Shown here piece by piece: positions 1-7,686 of a DNA stretch of 16,975 bases (position 1 is its first letter; the number at the start of each line of letters is the position of its first letter). Where the stretch lies: the NCBI GenBank assembly GCA_023818745.1, contig JAMWBY010000020.1:1-16975 (forward strand), written 5' to 3'. The notes under the pieces are model-generated. The model did no database searches. It was not told where the DNA came from and saw nothing but the letters and a program-made list of their open reading frames with translations. Origin of the DNA: Candidatus Omnitrophota bacterium. Lineage in GTDB: Bacteria; Ratteibacteria; UBA8468; B48-G9; JAFGKM01. A program made the translations under genes and the position numbers.

Positions 1-2
1 TT

Positions 3-923
3 TATTTTGTTATTGGACTTGAAAAAATAAAAAAGGAAAAACTTAAATTGATTTTAATAATTTTAATTTTTTCTCTCTATGGAATAAGAACTGTTTTGAG
101 AAATTATGATTGGAAATACCCTGAAAAGTTTTATTTAAAGTCAATTGAATACTCATTTTATCCTTCTTTGCTTTATGGAAATCTATCCTATTATTACTTA
201 AAAAATGGAGATTATGAAAAATCATATCAATTTGCAAAAAATGCAATATATATTGGTTTAAAAAATGAATCAATTCTTTACGTTTATGGATTATCATTAT
301 TAAACAAAGGAATGTATAGTGAAGCAGAGAATGTTTTTAACGAAATTTTAAAAATAAATCCTCAAAATTATGAAGTTTTAACAGAGTTAGCATGGTTATG
401 TTATTTAAAGAAAGATGAGAAAAAAGCGATTGAATTGTTAAATAAAAGTATTGAGATTAATGAAAATTATCCAAAGATATATTACATTCTGGCAGAAATT
501 TATAGATATAAAATGGACTTTGAAAAATTTACAGTTGCAGTTGAAAAATTGAGTAAACTTATTCCCGATGATTTTTATCCTTATTATTTAAAAGGATTAA
601 TTTTTAGAGCAATCGGTGATTTGACAAAAAGCAAAGAGAACTTTCAAAAAGCATATAAAATTTTAAAAAATAAAGATGATTTTTATTCTCTTTTTAATCT
701 TGGAATTTTATTAAGAGAACTGGGCAAAGTAGAAGAGTCCTTAAATCTATTTAAGAAATTATTAAACTTAAAACCAGATGATTTTGAAATTTTAAATGAA
801 ATTGGTATCTGTTATGCGGTAAAAGGCGATAATGAAAAAGCAAAGCAAATATGGACCTCAATTTTAATTAAAAATCCAAACTACTTACCTGCAAAGGAAA
901 ATTTAAAAAAATTAAGTTTTTAA
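3..923 (+). CDS. C-terminal part of a membrane-anchored TPR protein (5' end outside window)
   Basis: The reading frame is open to the left edge of the window, so this is a partial gene. The TTG at 48 that could serve as a start lies inside a hydrophobic stretch and is probably not the true start. The visible part begins with a short charged loop and one membrane segment (LILIILIFSLYGI), followed by a WKYPEKFY segment and about seven consecutive 34-residue tetratricopeptide repeats reaching nearly to the C-terminus. Repeat hallmarks such as GDYEKSYQFAKNAI, GMYSEAENVFNEIL and GDNEKAKQIW are clear. This layout, a last membrane helix followed by a TPR tail, is common in bacterial polytopic glycosyltransferase-like and O-antigen-ligase-like proteins, but the catalytic part is not in view, so no enzyme activity can be assigned. 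TPRs mediate protein-protein contacts. The stop codon overlaps that of the convergent cmk gene. Confidence 0.85.
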   Translation, partial: YFVIGLEKIKKEKLKLILIILIFSLYGIRTVLRNYDWKYPEKFYLKSIEYSFYPSLLYGNLSYYYLKNGDYEKSYQFAKNAIYIGLKNESILYVYGLSLLNKGMYSEAENVFNEILKINPQNYEVLTELAWLCYLKKDEKKAIELLNKSIEINENYPKIYYILAEIYRYKMDFEKFTVAVEKLSKLIPDDFYPYYLKGLIFRAIGDLTKSKENFQKAYKILKNKDDFYSLFNLGILLRELGKVEESLNLFKKLLNLKPDDFEILNEIGICYAVKGDNEKAKQIWTSILIKNPNYLPAKENLKKLSF

Positions 924-1597
924 AGTCTGTCCTTTATATTTTTATAAATACTTATCACTGTTTCAACTACCTCATCAATTGTTAAATTTGTTGTATCTAT
1001 ATAATAATAATCATCTCCTTTAATTAGAGGAGCAATTTCTCTATTTTTATCTTTTTGGTCTCTTTCCATCATTTCTTTTTTTATTTTTTCAATACTTTCT
1101 TCAATTCCCATTTCTTTAAGTTGCGAATATCTTCTTTTAACCCTTTCTTCAATAGAAGCATCAAGATATATTTTAATTTGTGCATCAGGAAAAACTTTAC
1201 TACCAATATCTCTACCTTCCATAACGACATTATATTTTTCTCTAAATTTTCTTTGCATCTCCCATAAGATTTTTCTTATTTCCAGTATTGAAGCAATATA
1301 GGATGTATTTTTGCTAACTTCTTCTTTTCTAATTTCTTCACTAACATCTTCTCCATCCATAATAACTTTAAATTTTCCATCTTCATCATATAATTCAATT
1401 TCTGTGTTTTTTGCCATATCAATTAACTTTTCTTTATTCTGGAAAGGAATATTCTTCTTCATTGCTTTTAAAGTTAATGCTCTATACATTGCACCTGTAT
1501 CAACATATAGAAAATTTAATTTCTTCGCAACTAATCTTGAAATAGTGCTTTTACCACTTCCCGCTGGACCATCTATTGCTATAACAAAATTTTTCAT
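920..1597 (-). CDS. cmk: Cytidylate kinase (CMP/dCMP kinase)
   Basis: This cytosolic enzyme transfers the ATP gamma-phosphate to CMP or dCMP to give CDP or dCDP. Reading from ATG at 1597 gives 225 residues, the usual length for the family. Walker A is GPAGSGKS (10-17), followed by the YVDTGAMYR nucleotide-binding segment (31-39), EGRDIG (127-132) and the arginine-rich lid RDQKDKNR (179-186), all typical of bacterial Cmk. The frame stays open upstream to 1654, but that 19-residue extension (mostly K and R) lies inside frr and has no family counterpart, so the start at 1597 is preferred. It follows the frr stop by a single base and is the last gene of the minus-strand operon. Cmk more often sits next to rpsA; here it is with pyrH and frr. 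Its stop overlaps the stop of the convergent TPR gene by four bases. Confidence 0.96.
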   Translation of the reverse strand: MKNFVIAIDGPAGSGKSTISRLVAKKLNFLYVDTGAMYRALTLKAMKKNIPFQNKEKLIDMAKNTEIELYDEDGKFKVIMDGEDVSEEIRKEEVSKNTSYIASILEIRKILWEMQRKFREKYNVVMEGRDIGSKVFPDAQIKIYLDASIEERVKRRYSQLKEMGIEESIEKIKKEMMERDQKDKNREIAPLIKGDDYYYIDTTNLTIDEVVETVISIYKNIKDRL

Positions 1598-1598
1598 C

Positions 1599-2156
1599 TT
1601 ATTCTTCCATAATTTCTTTTTCTTTGTCCTTAATTCTCTTTTCAATCTCTTCAATAAATTTATCTGTTACTTTCTGAATCTCTTCCATACCTTTGAACAT
1701 ATCATCTTCAGAAATATTTTTTTCATCTTTTGCTTTTTTCAATTGTTCATTAGCATTTCTTCTTATCTCTCTTATTTCAATTTTGGCTTCCTCTTCTATT
1801 TTATGTAGTATTTTTACAAGTTCTTTTCTTCTTTCTTCACTTAAAGGTGGAATTGGTATTCTTATTACATTTCCATCTGAAATTGGTGTAATTCCTATAT
1901 TACTCATTTGTATTGCTTTCAAAATATTTCCATAGATGTTTTTATCCCATGGTTGAATAACTATCATTTGTGCTTGAGGTATCGTAATTGTTGCCACTTG
2001 GTTTATGGGCATTTTTGAACCATAACATTCTACCATTATTCCTTCAAGAAGAGATATAGATGCTCTTCCTGCTCTCAATTTTGCAATCTCTTTTGAAAAA
2101 TGTTCAATGACAGATTTCATTTTTTCTTCAGTTTCTTTATAAATCTTATTTCTCAT
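1599..2156 (-). CDS. frr: Ribosome recycling factor
   Basis: RRF works with EF-G and IF3 to split the post-termination ribosome and release mRNA and deacylated tRNA. The 185-residue length is normal. The sequence shows the conserved LRAGRAS segment (27-33), the YGSKMPINQVATI strand of domain II, the QPWDK segment (68-72), ISDGNVIRIPIPPLSEERR (92-110) and the long charged C-terminal helix of the three-helix domain I. The start at 2156 is fixed by a strong Shine-Dalgarno sequence, AAAAGGAGGA, directly upstream; another ATG at 2160 abuts that sequence and is too close to it. It sits 12 bases after pyrH, the widely conserved pyrH-frr order, although rpsB and tsf, which often precede pyrH, are replaced here by metG. 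Confidence 0.98.
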   Translation of the reverse strand: MRNKIYKETEEKMKSVIEHFSKEIAKLRAGRASISLLEGIMVECYGSKMPINQVATITIPQAQMIVIQPWDKNIYGNILKAIQMSNIGITPISDGNVIRIPIPPLSEERRKELVKILHKIEEEAKIEIREIRRNANEQLKKAKDEKNISEDDMFKGMEEIQKVTDKFIEEIEKRIKDKEKEIMEE

Positions 2157-2160
2157 TCAT

Positions 2161-2170
2161 TCCTCCTTTT
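2161..2170 (-). promoter_or_regulatory. Strong Shine-Dalgarno site of frr
   Basis: The minus strand reads AAAAGGAGGA here, with five bases between GGAGG and the ATG at 2156. It fills the short pyrH-frr gap and partly overlaps the pyrH stop codon. It is one of the two strongest ribosome binding sites in the window and fits the need for high RRF output within a shared transcript. Confidence 0.8.
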
Positions 2171-2879
2171 AAACAACAATTGTTTTTAATCCTTTTCCAA
2201 GAACTATTTTTTTAAGGTTCCCTTTTTTAAAAAGATTGAAAACAATTATCGGAATTTTATATTCCATGCATAATGAAATAGCAGTACTATCCATTATTTT
2301 TAGTTGTTTTTGTAAAATTTCAAGATATGTAAGTTTTTCATATCTTTTAGCATCTGGAAATTTCAATGGGTCTGCTGAATAAATACCGTCAACTTTTGTT
2401 GCCTTCAGAATTACTTCAGATTTAATTTCAATTGCCCTTAACGCAGCCGCTGTATCTGTTGTAAAATAAGGGTTCCCTGTCCCTCCAACAAAAATTACTA
2501 TCCTTCCCTTTTCAAGATGTCTTATGGCTCTTCTTCTTATATATGGTTCACAGAATTGTCTCATTTCAAATGAACTCTGAACTCGTGTTTCTAATCCAAT
2601 TTTTTCAAGAGAATTTTGTAAAGCAAGGCCATTTATTACAGTCGCAAGCATTCCCATATAATCAGCAGTAACTGATTCTATAACATCTTTATTCCTTTCA
2701 CTCCCTCTAAATATATTCCCTCCGCCAACAACAATTGCAATTTCACAACCTAAATCATATATACTTTTAATTTCTTTTGATATAGAAATTAAAGCACTTG
2801 TGCTAATCCCTCTTTCTCTATTTTCCTGTAATGATTCACCTGAAAGTTTTAAAAGGATCCTTTTATATGTTACTTTCAT
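2169..2879 (-). CDS. pyrH: Uridylate kinase (UMP kinase)
   Basis: PyrH is the bacterial amino-acid-kinase-fold enzyme that phosphorylates UMP to UDP in the cytosol; it normally works as a hexamer and is feedback-regulated by UTP and GTP. The 236-residue protein has the family motifs in order: KLSGE (11-15), GGGNIFRG (52-59), ADYMGMLATVINGLALQ (72-88), GGTGNPYFTTDTAA (132-145) and DGIYSADP (164-171). Its ATG overlaps the metG stop in an ATGA junction, and no clear Shine-Dalgarno sequence is visible upstream, so translation is probably coupled to metG. It acts downstream of the pyrD/pyrK products of the same operon: orotate becomes UMP through PyrE and PyrF, which are not in the window, and PyrH then makes UDP. 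Confidence 0.98.
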   Translation of the reverse strand: MKVTYKRILLKLSGESLQENRERGISTSALISISKEIKSIYDLGCEIAIVVGGGNIFRGSERNKDVIESVTADYMGMLATVINGLALQNSLEKIGLETRVQSSFEMRQFCEPYIRRRAIRHLEKGRIVIFVGGTGNPYFTTDTAAALRAIEIKSEVILKATKVDGIYSADPLKFPDAKRYEKLTYLEILQKQLKIMDSTAISLCMEYKIPIIVFNLFKKGNLKKIVLGKGLKTIVV

Positions 2880-4360
2880 TTTTTTCTATAAAATAATATT
2901 TCTCTCTTTCCAATTTTTATTCTTCCTGGATATATAATTCTAAAGTTTTCAAATTTGTCTATTTCCTTTTTTTCGAGTCCCATCATTTCAATCATTTTTT
3001 CGGATGTTTCTGGAATAAATGGCTTTAAAAAAATTAAAAGATTTCTCAAACCATAGAATGTTGAAACGATTGTTTCTTCTGCTTTTACAGAATTTTCTCT
3101 CCATGGAGATTTTTCATCAAGATATTTGTTTAAATATATAACAAGTTTCCATATTTCTTCAATAGCATCAGAAAGTAAAATTTTTTTCATTCTTTCTGAA
3201 TAATTTTCATAAACATTTTCACAAAAGTTTATTATATTCTCATCAGATTTAACATCAGGCAAAAATCCATTAAATTTCTTATCAATTAGGTTTAGAGTTC
3301 TATTTAAAAGATTACCCAAATCGTTTACCAGGTCACTATTGTATCTTTTTTTAAAATTTTCTTCAGAAAATTCTCCATCTAATCCAAAAGGAATCTCTCT
3401 TAGGAGAAAAAATCTGAAAGGGTCCACTCCATATTCTTCTATATAATATTTAGGGTCTATAATATTCCCTTTTGATTTTGAAATTTTTTCCTTTCCTGAT
3501 ATCCACCAACCATGAGCAAAAATTATCTTTGGTTGTGGCAGACCAAGTGCAAACAATAAAGCAGGCCAGATAATATGGTGAAACCTCATAATATCTTTTC
3601 CTATAAGTTGAACATCTGGAGACCAGTACTTTTCAAATAATTCATTGTTATAAAGATAACCAATACCACTTAAATAATTTAACAAAGCATCAAACCATAC
3701 ATAAATAGTATATTTTTCTTCTGTAGGAGATTCTATTCCCCATACAACATTCTTCCTTGTTATACTCAAATCAGTTAGGCCTTTTTTGATAAAATTTAAA
3801 ACCTCATTTTTTCTAAATTCTGGTTTAACAATTTCTGTGGTTTCAACTAAATTTTCAAGTTGTCTTTGATACTTTGAAAGACGAAAAAAGTAAGATGTCT
3901 CTGAAATCTCTTTTACTGGCCTTTTACAATCAGGACATATATTTTCTCCCTCTTTTTCTATATTTACATAACTTTCACAATAGACACAATAAAAACCCTT
4001 ATATTCTCCTTTATAAAGGTCTCCATTTTCAAGCAATTTTTTAAAAACATTTTTCACTACTTCTTTATGTTTTTCTTCTGTAGTTCTTATAAATCTATCA
4101 TAAGAAATATTTAATTTTTTCCACATGTTTTTAAAAACTTCAGAAACCTTATCAGCAAGTTCACCAGGGTCTAAACCTTCTTTTTTTGCTGATTCATATA
4201 TTTTCTGTCCGTGTTCATCAGTTCCTGTTAAGAAAAAAACATCATACCCTTTCATTCTATAGAATCTCGCCAAACAATCTGCAGCAACTGTTGTATAAGT
4301 ATGACCTATATGTGGTTCAGCATTCACATAATACAATGGTGTTGTTATATAAAACTTCAT
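2876..4360 (-). CDS. metG: Methionyl-tRNA synthetase, short form without C-terminal tRNA-binding domain
   Basis: Class I aminoacyl-tRNA synthetase that charges tRNA-Met. The Rossmann domain has HIGH at 17-20 and the signature loop KISKS at 292-296. A zinc knuckle of the CxxC...CxxC type is seen at C125/C128 and C142/C145, inside the connective-peptide insertion. The anticodon-binding alpha-helical domain follows, and the protein ends at 494 residues. Many bacterial enzymes are 600-680 residues long and carry a C-terminal EMAPII/Trbp111 dimerisation domain; this one has none, like the Aquifex alpha subunit and other short forms. The start ATG overlaps the stop of the PSP1-domain gene (ATGA), and its own stop overlaps the pyrH ATG in the same way. 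A PSP1-protein gene next to metG is a recurrent bacterial arrangement. Confidence 0.97.
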   Translation of the reverse strand: MKFYITTPLYYVNAEPHIGHTYTTVAADCLARFYRMKGYDVFFLTGTDEHGQKIYESAKKEGLDPGELADKVSEVFKNMWKKLNISYDRFIRTTEEKHKEVVKNVFKKLLENGDLYKGEYKGFYCVYCESYVNIEKEGENICPDCKRPVKEISETSYFFRLSKYQRQLENLVETTEIVKPEFRKNEVLNFIKKGLTDLSITRKNVVWGIESPTEEKYTIYVWFDALLNYLSGIGYLYNNELFEKYWSPDVQLIGKDIMRFHHIIWPALLFALGLPQPKIIFAHGWWISGKEKISKSKGNIIDPKYYIEEYGVDPFRFFLLREIPFGLDGEFSEENFKKRYNSDLVNDLGNLLNRTLNLIDKKFNGFLPDVKSDENIINFCENVYENYSERMKKILLSDAIEEIWKLVIYLNKYLDEKSPWRENSVKAEETIVSTFYGLRNLLIFLKPFIPETSEKMIEMMGLEKKEIDKFENFRIIYPGRIKIGKREILFYRKK

Positions 4361-5022
4361 CTTTTTTCAGCCTTTTCTTTAGTATAAAGTTCATCTTCAT
4401 AACTTAAACAGCACAATAATCTTCCGCACATCCCTGTAATTTTATTCATATCAAGAGGTAATTTTTGGTTTTTAACCATCCTTATAGTAATCGATTCAAA
4501 TTCTTTTAAAAAGGTGGCACAACATAATTCTCTTCCACAAATACCATAGCCACCTTTGATTTTTGCCTCATCCCTTAAACCAATTTGCCTCATTTCAATT
4601 CTACAATTGAAAATTTTTGCAAGGTCTCTCACAAGTTTTCTAAAATCAATTCTTCTATCAGCCCAGTAATAAAATGTAACCTTTGTTCTGTCATAGGAAA
4701 AATCAGCCTCTATAAGTCGCATCGGCATGTTATAATTTTTTATCTTTGTAAGACAGATATCAAATGCTTCTTTTTTCTTTTCATTATTTTCCTGAATGAT
4801 AATAAAATCATGGTTGTTTAATTTTCTCAAAACCTTACCTGAAATCACAGGAGAAAAAACACCTTTTGAATCTAAAATTTTATAAATCCTTCCATAATCT
4901 ACTGTCTCATGAGTAAATTCAACCAAAACAAAATCATTGACTTTAACATCTAATTCAGAAGACAACTTAAAATAAAGATGTTTTTCGTATTTTCGTATTT
5001 CTATTTCTGCAATTTTATCCAT
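4357..5022 (-). CDS. ricT: PSP1-domain protein of the RicT/YaaT family
   Basis: In Bacillus, RicT (YaaT) joins RicA and RicF in an Fe-S complex that adjusts RNase Y cleavage and affects sporulation, competence and biofilm formation. The 221-residue protein is essentially one PSP1 domain. Two matching cysteine motifs are prominent: ICGRELCC (C162, C167, C168) and MCGRLLCC (C199, C204, C205), the cluster-binding signature of the family. The start at 5022 lies inside the end of the preceding ligase gene, a 22-base overlap, with only a weak GAAGAG upstream. B. subtilis YaaT is somewhat longer; the missing part is mainly the C-terminal tail. Family assignment is secure. A role in RNA turnover is inferred, because no ricA, ricF or rny gene is visible here. 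The usual neighbour holB is absent. Confidence 0.88.
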   Translation of the reverse strand: MDKIAEIEIRKYEKHLYFKLSSELDVKVNDFVLVEFTHETVDYGRIYKILDSKGVFSPVISGKVLRKLNNHDFIIIQENNEKKKEAFDICLTKIKNYNMPMRLIEADFSYDRTKVTFYYWADRRIDFRKLVRDLAKIFNCRIEMRQIGLRDEAKIKGGYGICGRELCCATFLKEFESITIRMVKNQKLPLDMNKITGMCGRLLCCLSYEDELYTKEKAEKR

Positions 5023-6794
5023 TTTTCTATCTCTTCTATTAAAATGCCTTCTTCAATATTTATACCAAACAATTGTTTACTTTTTTGATAATAATATTCA
5101 AATTTATCATCATTTCCCATTTTTTTATAAAATCTTGCAACATCAAGATTATATAATTTTTTATTTGGATATATTTCTAAAAGTTTTAGATACATCTTTT
5201 CTGCCATTTCATAATTTCCAATTTCTTCATATATATAAGCGAGTTTTCTATAACCTTTTATTAGATAGGGATTTAAATCTATAGCTTTTTTATAATTTAA
5301 AATTGAGATATCTAAGTATTTTTTGTCTCTTGTTAACTTCCATAAGGATAAATATAAATCTGCTCTATCTGAAAAAACTTCAAAATTTTTATTATACCAG
5401 TTTTCTGCCTTGTCAAGATAATAAAATCTTATTTCCAATTTTTTTTCAATTTCACTATACTTTCTATATCTTTCTGAATTTTCAAATTTAATCAATTTTA
5501 TACTTGAAAAACCTACAATAATTATAATAACCCAAAGAAAAATTTTTGTCAATCCAACTGAAAAAGTTCTTCTTTTGTTTTCAACAAATGATGCAAAGAT
5601 AAAAAATATTACGGCCATAGATGGATCAGAGAAATCAAAATCAACTAAATTATGTAACAAAAAAGCAAGTAAAGAATAAAAAATACCTATATTTAAAATC
5701 TTGTTCTTATTTGATTTTAAAATGTTCAATATTGTTAAAATAAAAAAAGCAAAAAGTAGGATTAATCCTATTAAACCATTTTCTATAAGTGTTTCAAAAA
5801 ATAAACTATGAGCATGTTTTGCTTCCATAGCATTTGGAGTTTTGAATTTTAGAAAATAATATTTAAAATTTTCCTGTCCAATTCCTAAAAAAGGACTGCT
5901 CGGAAATATTTTCATACTAATTTTCCAATATTGAACTCTATCAACAAAAGAATGAATATGAGGTAAAATTTTTAATTTATATCCTAATAAAAAAAGAATT
6001 AGTTCCAAAGATAACAAATAAGGTAAAATTTTTCTTAATTTTTTCTCTCCAAATATAATATGAATAAAAATTATATGGAATACAAAAATAAAAATTAAAA
6101 TACCTCCTATTGATTCTGTTAAAATCAAATTAAAAAGACAAAGAAAAAATAAAGATAAACAAAAAATTCCCCAAATTTTTTTGTAATACTTCAAAAAAAG
6201 GAAAAACAAAAATGGCATTATTGAAATGAGAAAACCAGCATAAATATTGGGATAAACGAATGTTGAAAATATCCTGTTGCTAATCATCCTATCGAAAAAT
6301 GTAGGTGAAATATATTTTGCAATATTTGGATACTGATTTAATAATAACTGCTGATTTTCTATCAGAAATCTTCTTGTTTCTTCCAAACCCCAGAATCTCT
6401 GATATATTCCGTAAATTGTAATAAAAAAAATTGAAATTAAAATTGTATTAACAAAAATCTTTTTGTTTTCTTCGGAAAAAATATTTTTAAGGGTAATTAG
6501 CAAAACAAGATATGACCCAATATATGCATTGTATCTTACCCCTGTTCCTTTAATCTTTGAAAAAAAGGAAGAAAAAATTGAAAAAAGAAAAAAAAGGAAA
6601 AAATAAAATTCAGAAAGTCCAAAATCAATATTTTCTGAATTAAACAGAACTAAAAAAATAAATAAAATGAAAACAGAAAGAGTAAAAATATAATTAAAAA
6701 TAGGATAGGTCATTCCATCAAATATAAACCTGAAAAAAATTAAAAAACATAAAAGATATAAAATTATTCTTTTAAATAAGCCAATCTTTTTCAT
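5001..6794 (-). CDS. O-antigen ligase/polymerase-like (Wzy/WaaL) membrane protein with C-terminal TPRs
   Basis: A 597-residue polytopic inner-membrane protein with roughly ten to twelve hydrophobic segments over residues 8-430, then a soluble tail with at least two tetratricopeptide repeats (about 500-578). Marks of the Wzy_C/O-antigen ligase family are the FSTFVYPNIYAGFLISIMP segment (176-194), and RVQYW followed by PFLGIGQENF (301-310), AKHAHS (325-330) and ENGLIGL (338-344), which form the large periplasmic loop and following helix. Members join or polymerise undecaprenyl-linked glycans onto lipid A core or other acceptors. Its start overlaps the end of pyrD by 23 bases and its TAG stop lies within ricT, so it is locked into the operon. 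Whether it is a ligase, a polymerase or a protein glycosylating enzyme cannot be told from sequence. It is odd company for pyrimidine genes; no other polysaccharide gene is nearby except possibly the TPR protein at the left edge. Confidence 0.85.
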   Translation of the reverse strand: MKKIGLFKRIILYLLCFLIFFRFIFDGMTYPIFNYIFTLSVFILFIFLVLFNSENIDFGLSEFYFFLFFLFSIFSSFFSKIKGTGVRYNAYIGSYLVLLITLKNIFSEENKKIFVNTILISIFFITIYGIYQRFWGLEETRRFLIENQQLLLNQYPNIAKYISPTFFDRMISNRIFSTFVYPNIYAGFLISIMPFLFFLFLKYYKKIWGIFCLSLFFLCLFNLILTESIGGILIFIFVFHIIFIHIIFGEKKLRKILPYLLSLELILFLLGYKLKILPHIHSFVDRVQYWKISMKIFPSSPFLGIGQENFKYYFLKFKTPNAMEAKHAHSLFFETLIENGLIGLILLFAFFILTILNILKSNKNKILNIGIFYSLLAFLLHNLVDFDFSDPSMAVIFFIFASFVENKRRTFSVGLTKIFLWVIIIIVGFSSIKLIKFENSERYRKYSEIEKKLEIRFYYLDKAENWYNKNFEVFSDRADLYLSLWKLTRDKKYLDISILNYKKAIDLNPYLIKGYRKLAYIYEEIGNYEMAEKMYLKLLEIYPNKKLYNLDVARFYKKMGNDDKFEYYYQKSKQLFGINIEEGILIEEIEKWIKLQK

Positions 6795-7686
6795 TTAAAT
6801 AACCTATTATATTTTCTAACATAAGATTATTTTTTTTTAAATAATTTTCCAAAAAATTGTAAACTTCGTTTATTATATTTGCATTAGAAAACAATCCACT
6901 TCCTATTCCAATTGCAGAAGCGCCAACTAATATATATTCAAGAGCATCTTTTCCTTCTATAATTCCTCCAATCCCAATTATAGGTATTTTAACAACTTTA
7001 TAGACATCATAAACACACTTTAACCCAACGGGTTTAATACAAGGGCCTGATAATCCACCATCTATAATTTTCATTCTTTTTAAATCAATACTTAAACCTT
7101 TTACAGTATTTATTAAAGAAATAATATCTGCTCCTGCCTTTTCAGCAGAAATCGCAATTTCCTTTATATCAGTAACATTGGGCGACAATTTTGCTATAAG
7201 AGGAATATCTGTTTCATTTTTAATTATACTAATGATTTTATAAGTTGTCTCTGAATCCTGAGAAAACATCCTCTGTTTTTTTTCAATATTTGGACAGGAA
7301 AGGTTTAATTCTATAGCAGATATTTTTTCTTTTTTAATAATTTTAATAATTTCAATAAATTCTTTTTCATTTCTACCAGCAATACTGACAAATATATTTT
7401 TAAATTTTTTTCTTATCTTTGGCAGCACATTTTTAACAAAATAAAAAACTCCCGGGTTCTGTAAACCAATTCTGTTAATCATTCCATATTCTGTCTCATA
7501 AATTCTCGGTTGAGGATTCCCTCTTAATGGATTATAAGTAATTGTTTTAGTTGTGAACGCACCTATTTTTTCATAATCAATAAAATTTATTTTTTCAATT
7601 CCATATCCAAATGTTCCACTTGTCATTATAATAGGTGTGGCAAGTTCAATTTTTCCCAGTTTTGTTTTTAAACTTTTCATCTCCAT
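6772..7686 (-). CDS. pyrD: Dihydroorotate dehydrogenase, class 1B catalytic subunit
   Basis: FMN enzyme that oxidises dihydroorotate to orotate in de novo pyrimidine synthesis. The 304-residue TIM-barrel protein has the class 1 catalytic cysteine in ELNLSCPNI (C131; class 2 enzymes use serine), the FMN/substrate lysine region TKTIT (46-50), AKLSPNVT (165-172), NTVKG (193-197), GGLSGP (210-215) and the C-terminal phosphate-binding IGIGGII (237-243). The pyrK gene directly upstream makes it class 1B, NAD-linked. Two start codons are possible: ATG at 7686 (MEMKSL) and ATG at 7680 (MKSL). The latter forms an ATGA overlap with the pyrK stop, as at other junctions in this operon; neither has a well-placed Shine-Dalgarno sequence. 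The 3' end overlaps the O-antigen ligase gene by 23 bases. Confidence 0.96.
   Translation of the reverse strand: MEMKSLKTKLGKIELATPIIMTSGTFGYGIEKINFIDYEKIGAFTTKTITYNPLRGNPQPRIYETEYGMINRIGLQNPGVFYFVKNVLPKIRKKFKNIFVSIAGRNEKEFIEIIKIIKKEKISAIELNLSCPNIEKKQRMFSQDSETTYKIISIIKNETDIPLIAKLSPNVTDIKEIAISAEKAGADIISLINTVKGLSIDLKRMKIIDGGLSGPCIKPVGLKCVYDVYKVVKIPIIGIGGIIEGKDALEYILVGASAIGIGSGLFSNANIINEVYNFLENYLKKNNLMLENIIGYLNEKDWLI

Noticed and set aside
43..297. Minus-strand open frame opposite the TPR gene
   Set aside because: Antisense shadow of a clear repeat protein; no ribosome binding site or motif.
1598..1654. N-terminal extension of cmk to ATG at 1654
   Set aside because: The extra 19 residues lie inside frr, are nearly all Lys/Arg, and have no counterpart before the Cmk Walker A region; the ATG at 1597 gives a normal 225-residue protein.
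1311..1808. Long plus-strand open frame (165 codons) opposite cmk and frr
   Set aside because: It lies wholly antisense to two well-recognised genes, crosses their boundary, is phenylalanine/serine-rich as expected of a shadow frame in AT-rich DNA, and has no family motif.
4186..4407. Plus-strand open frame opposite metG and ricT
   Set aside because: Antisense to conserved genes, no recognisable protein features.
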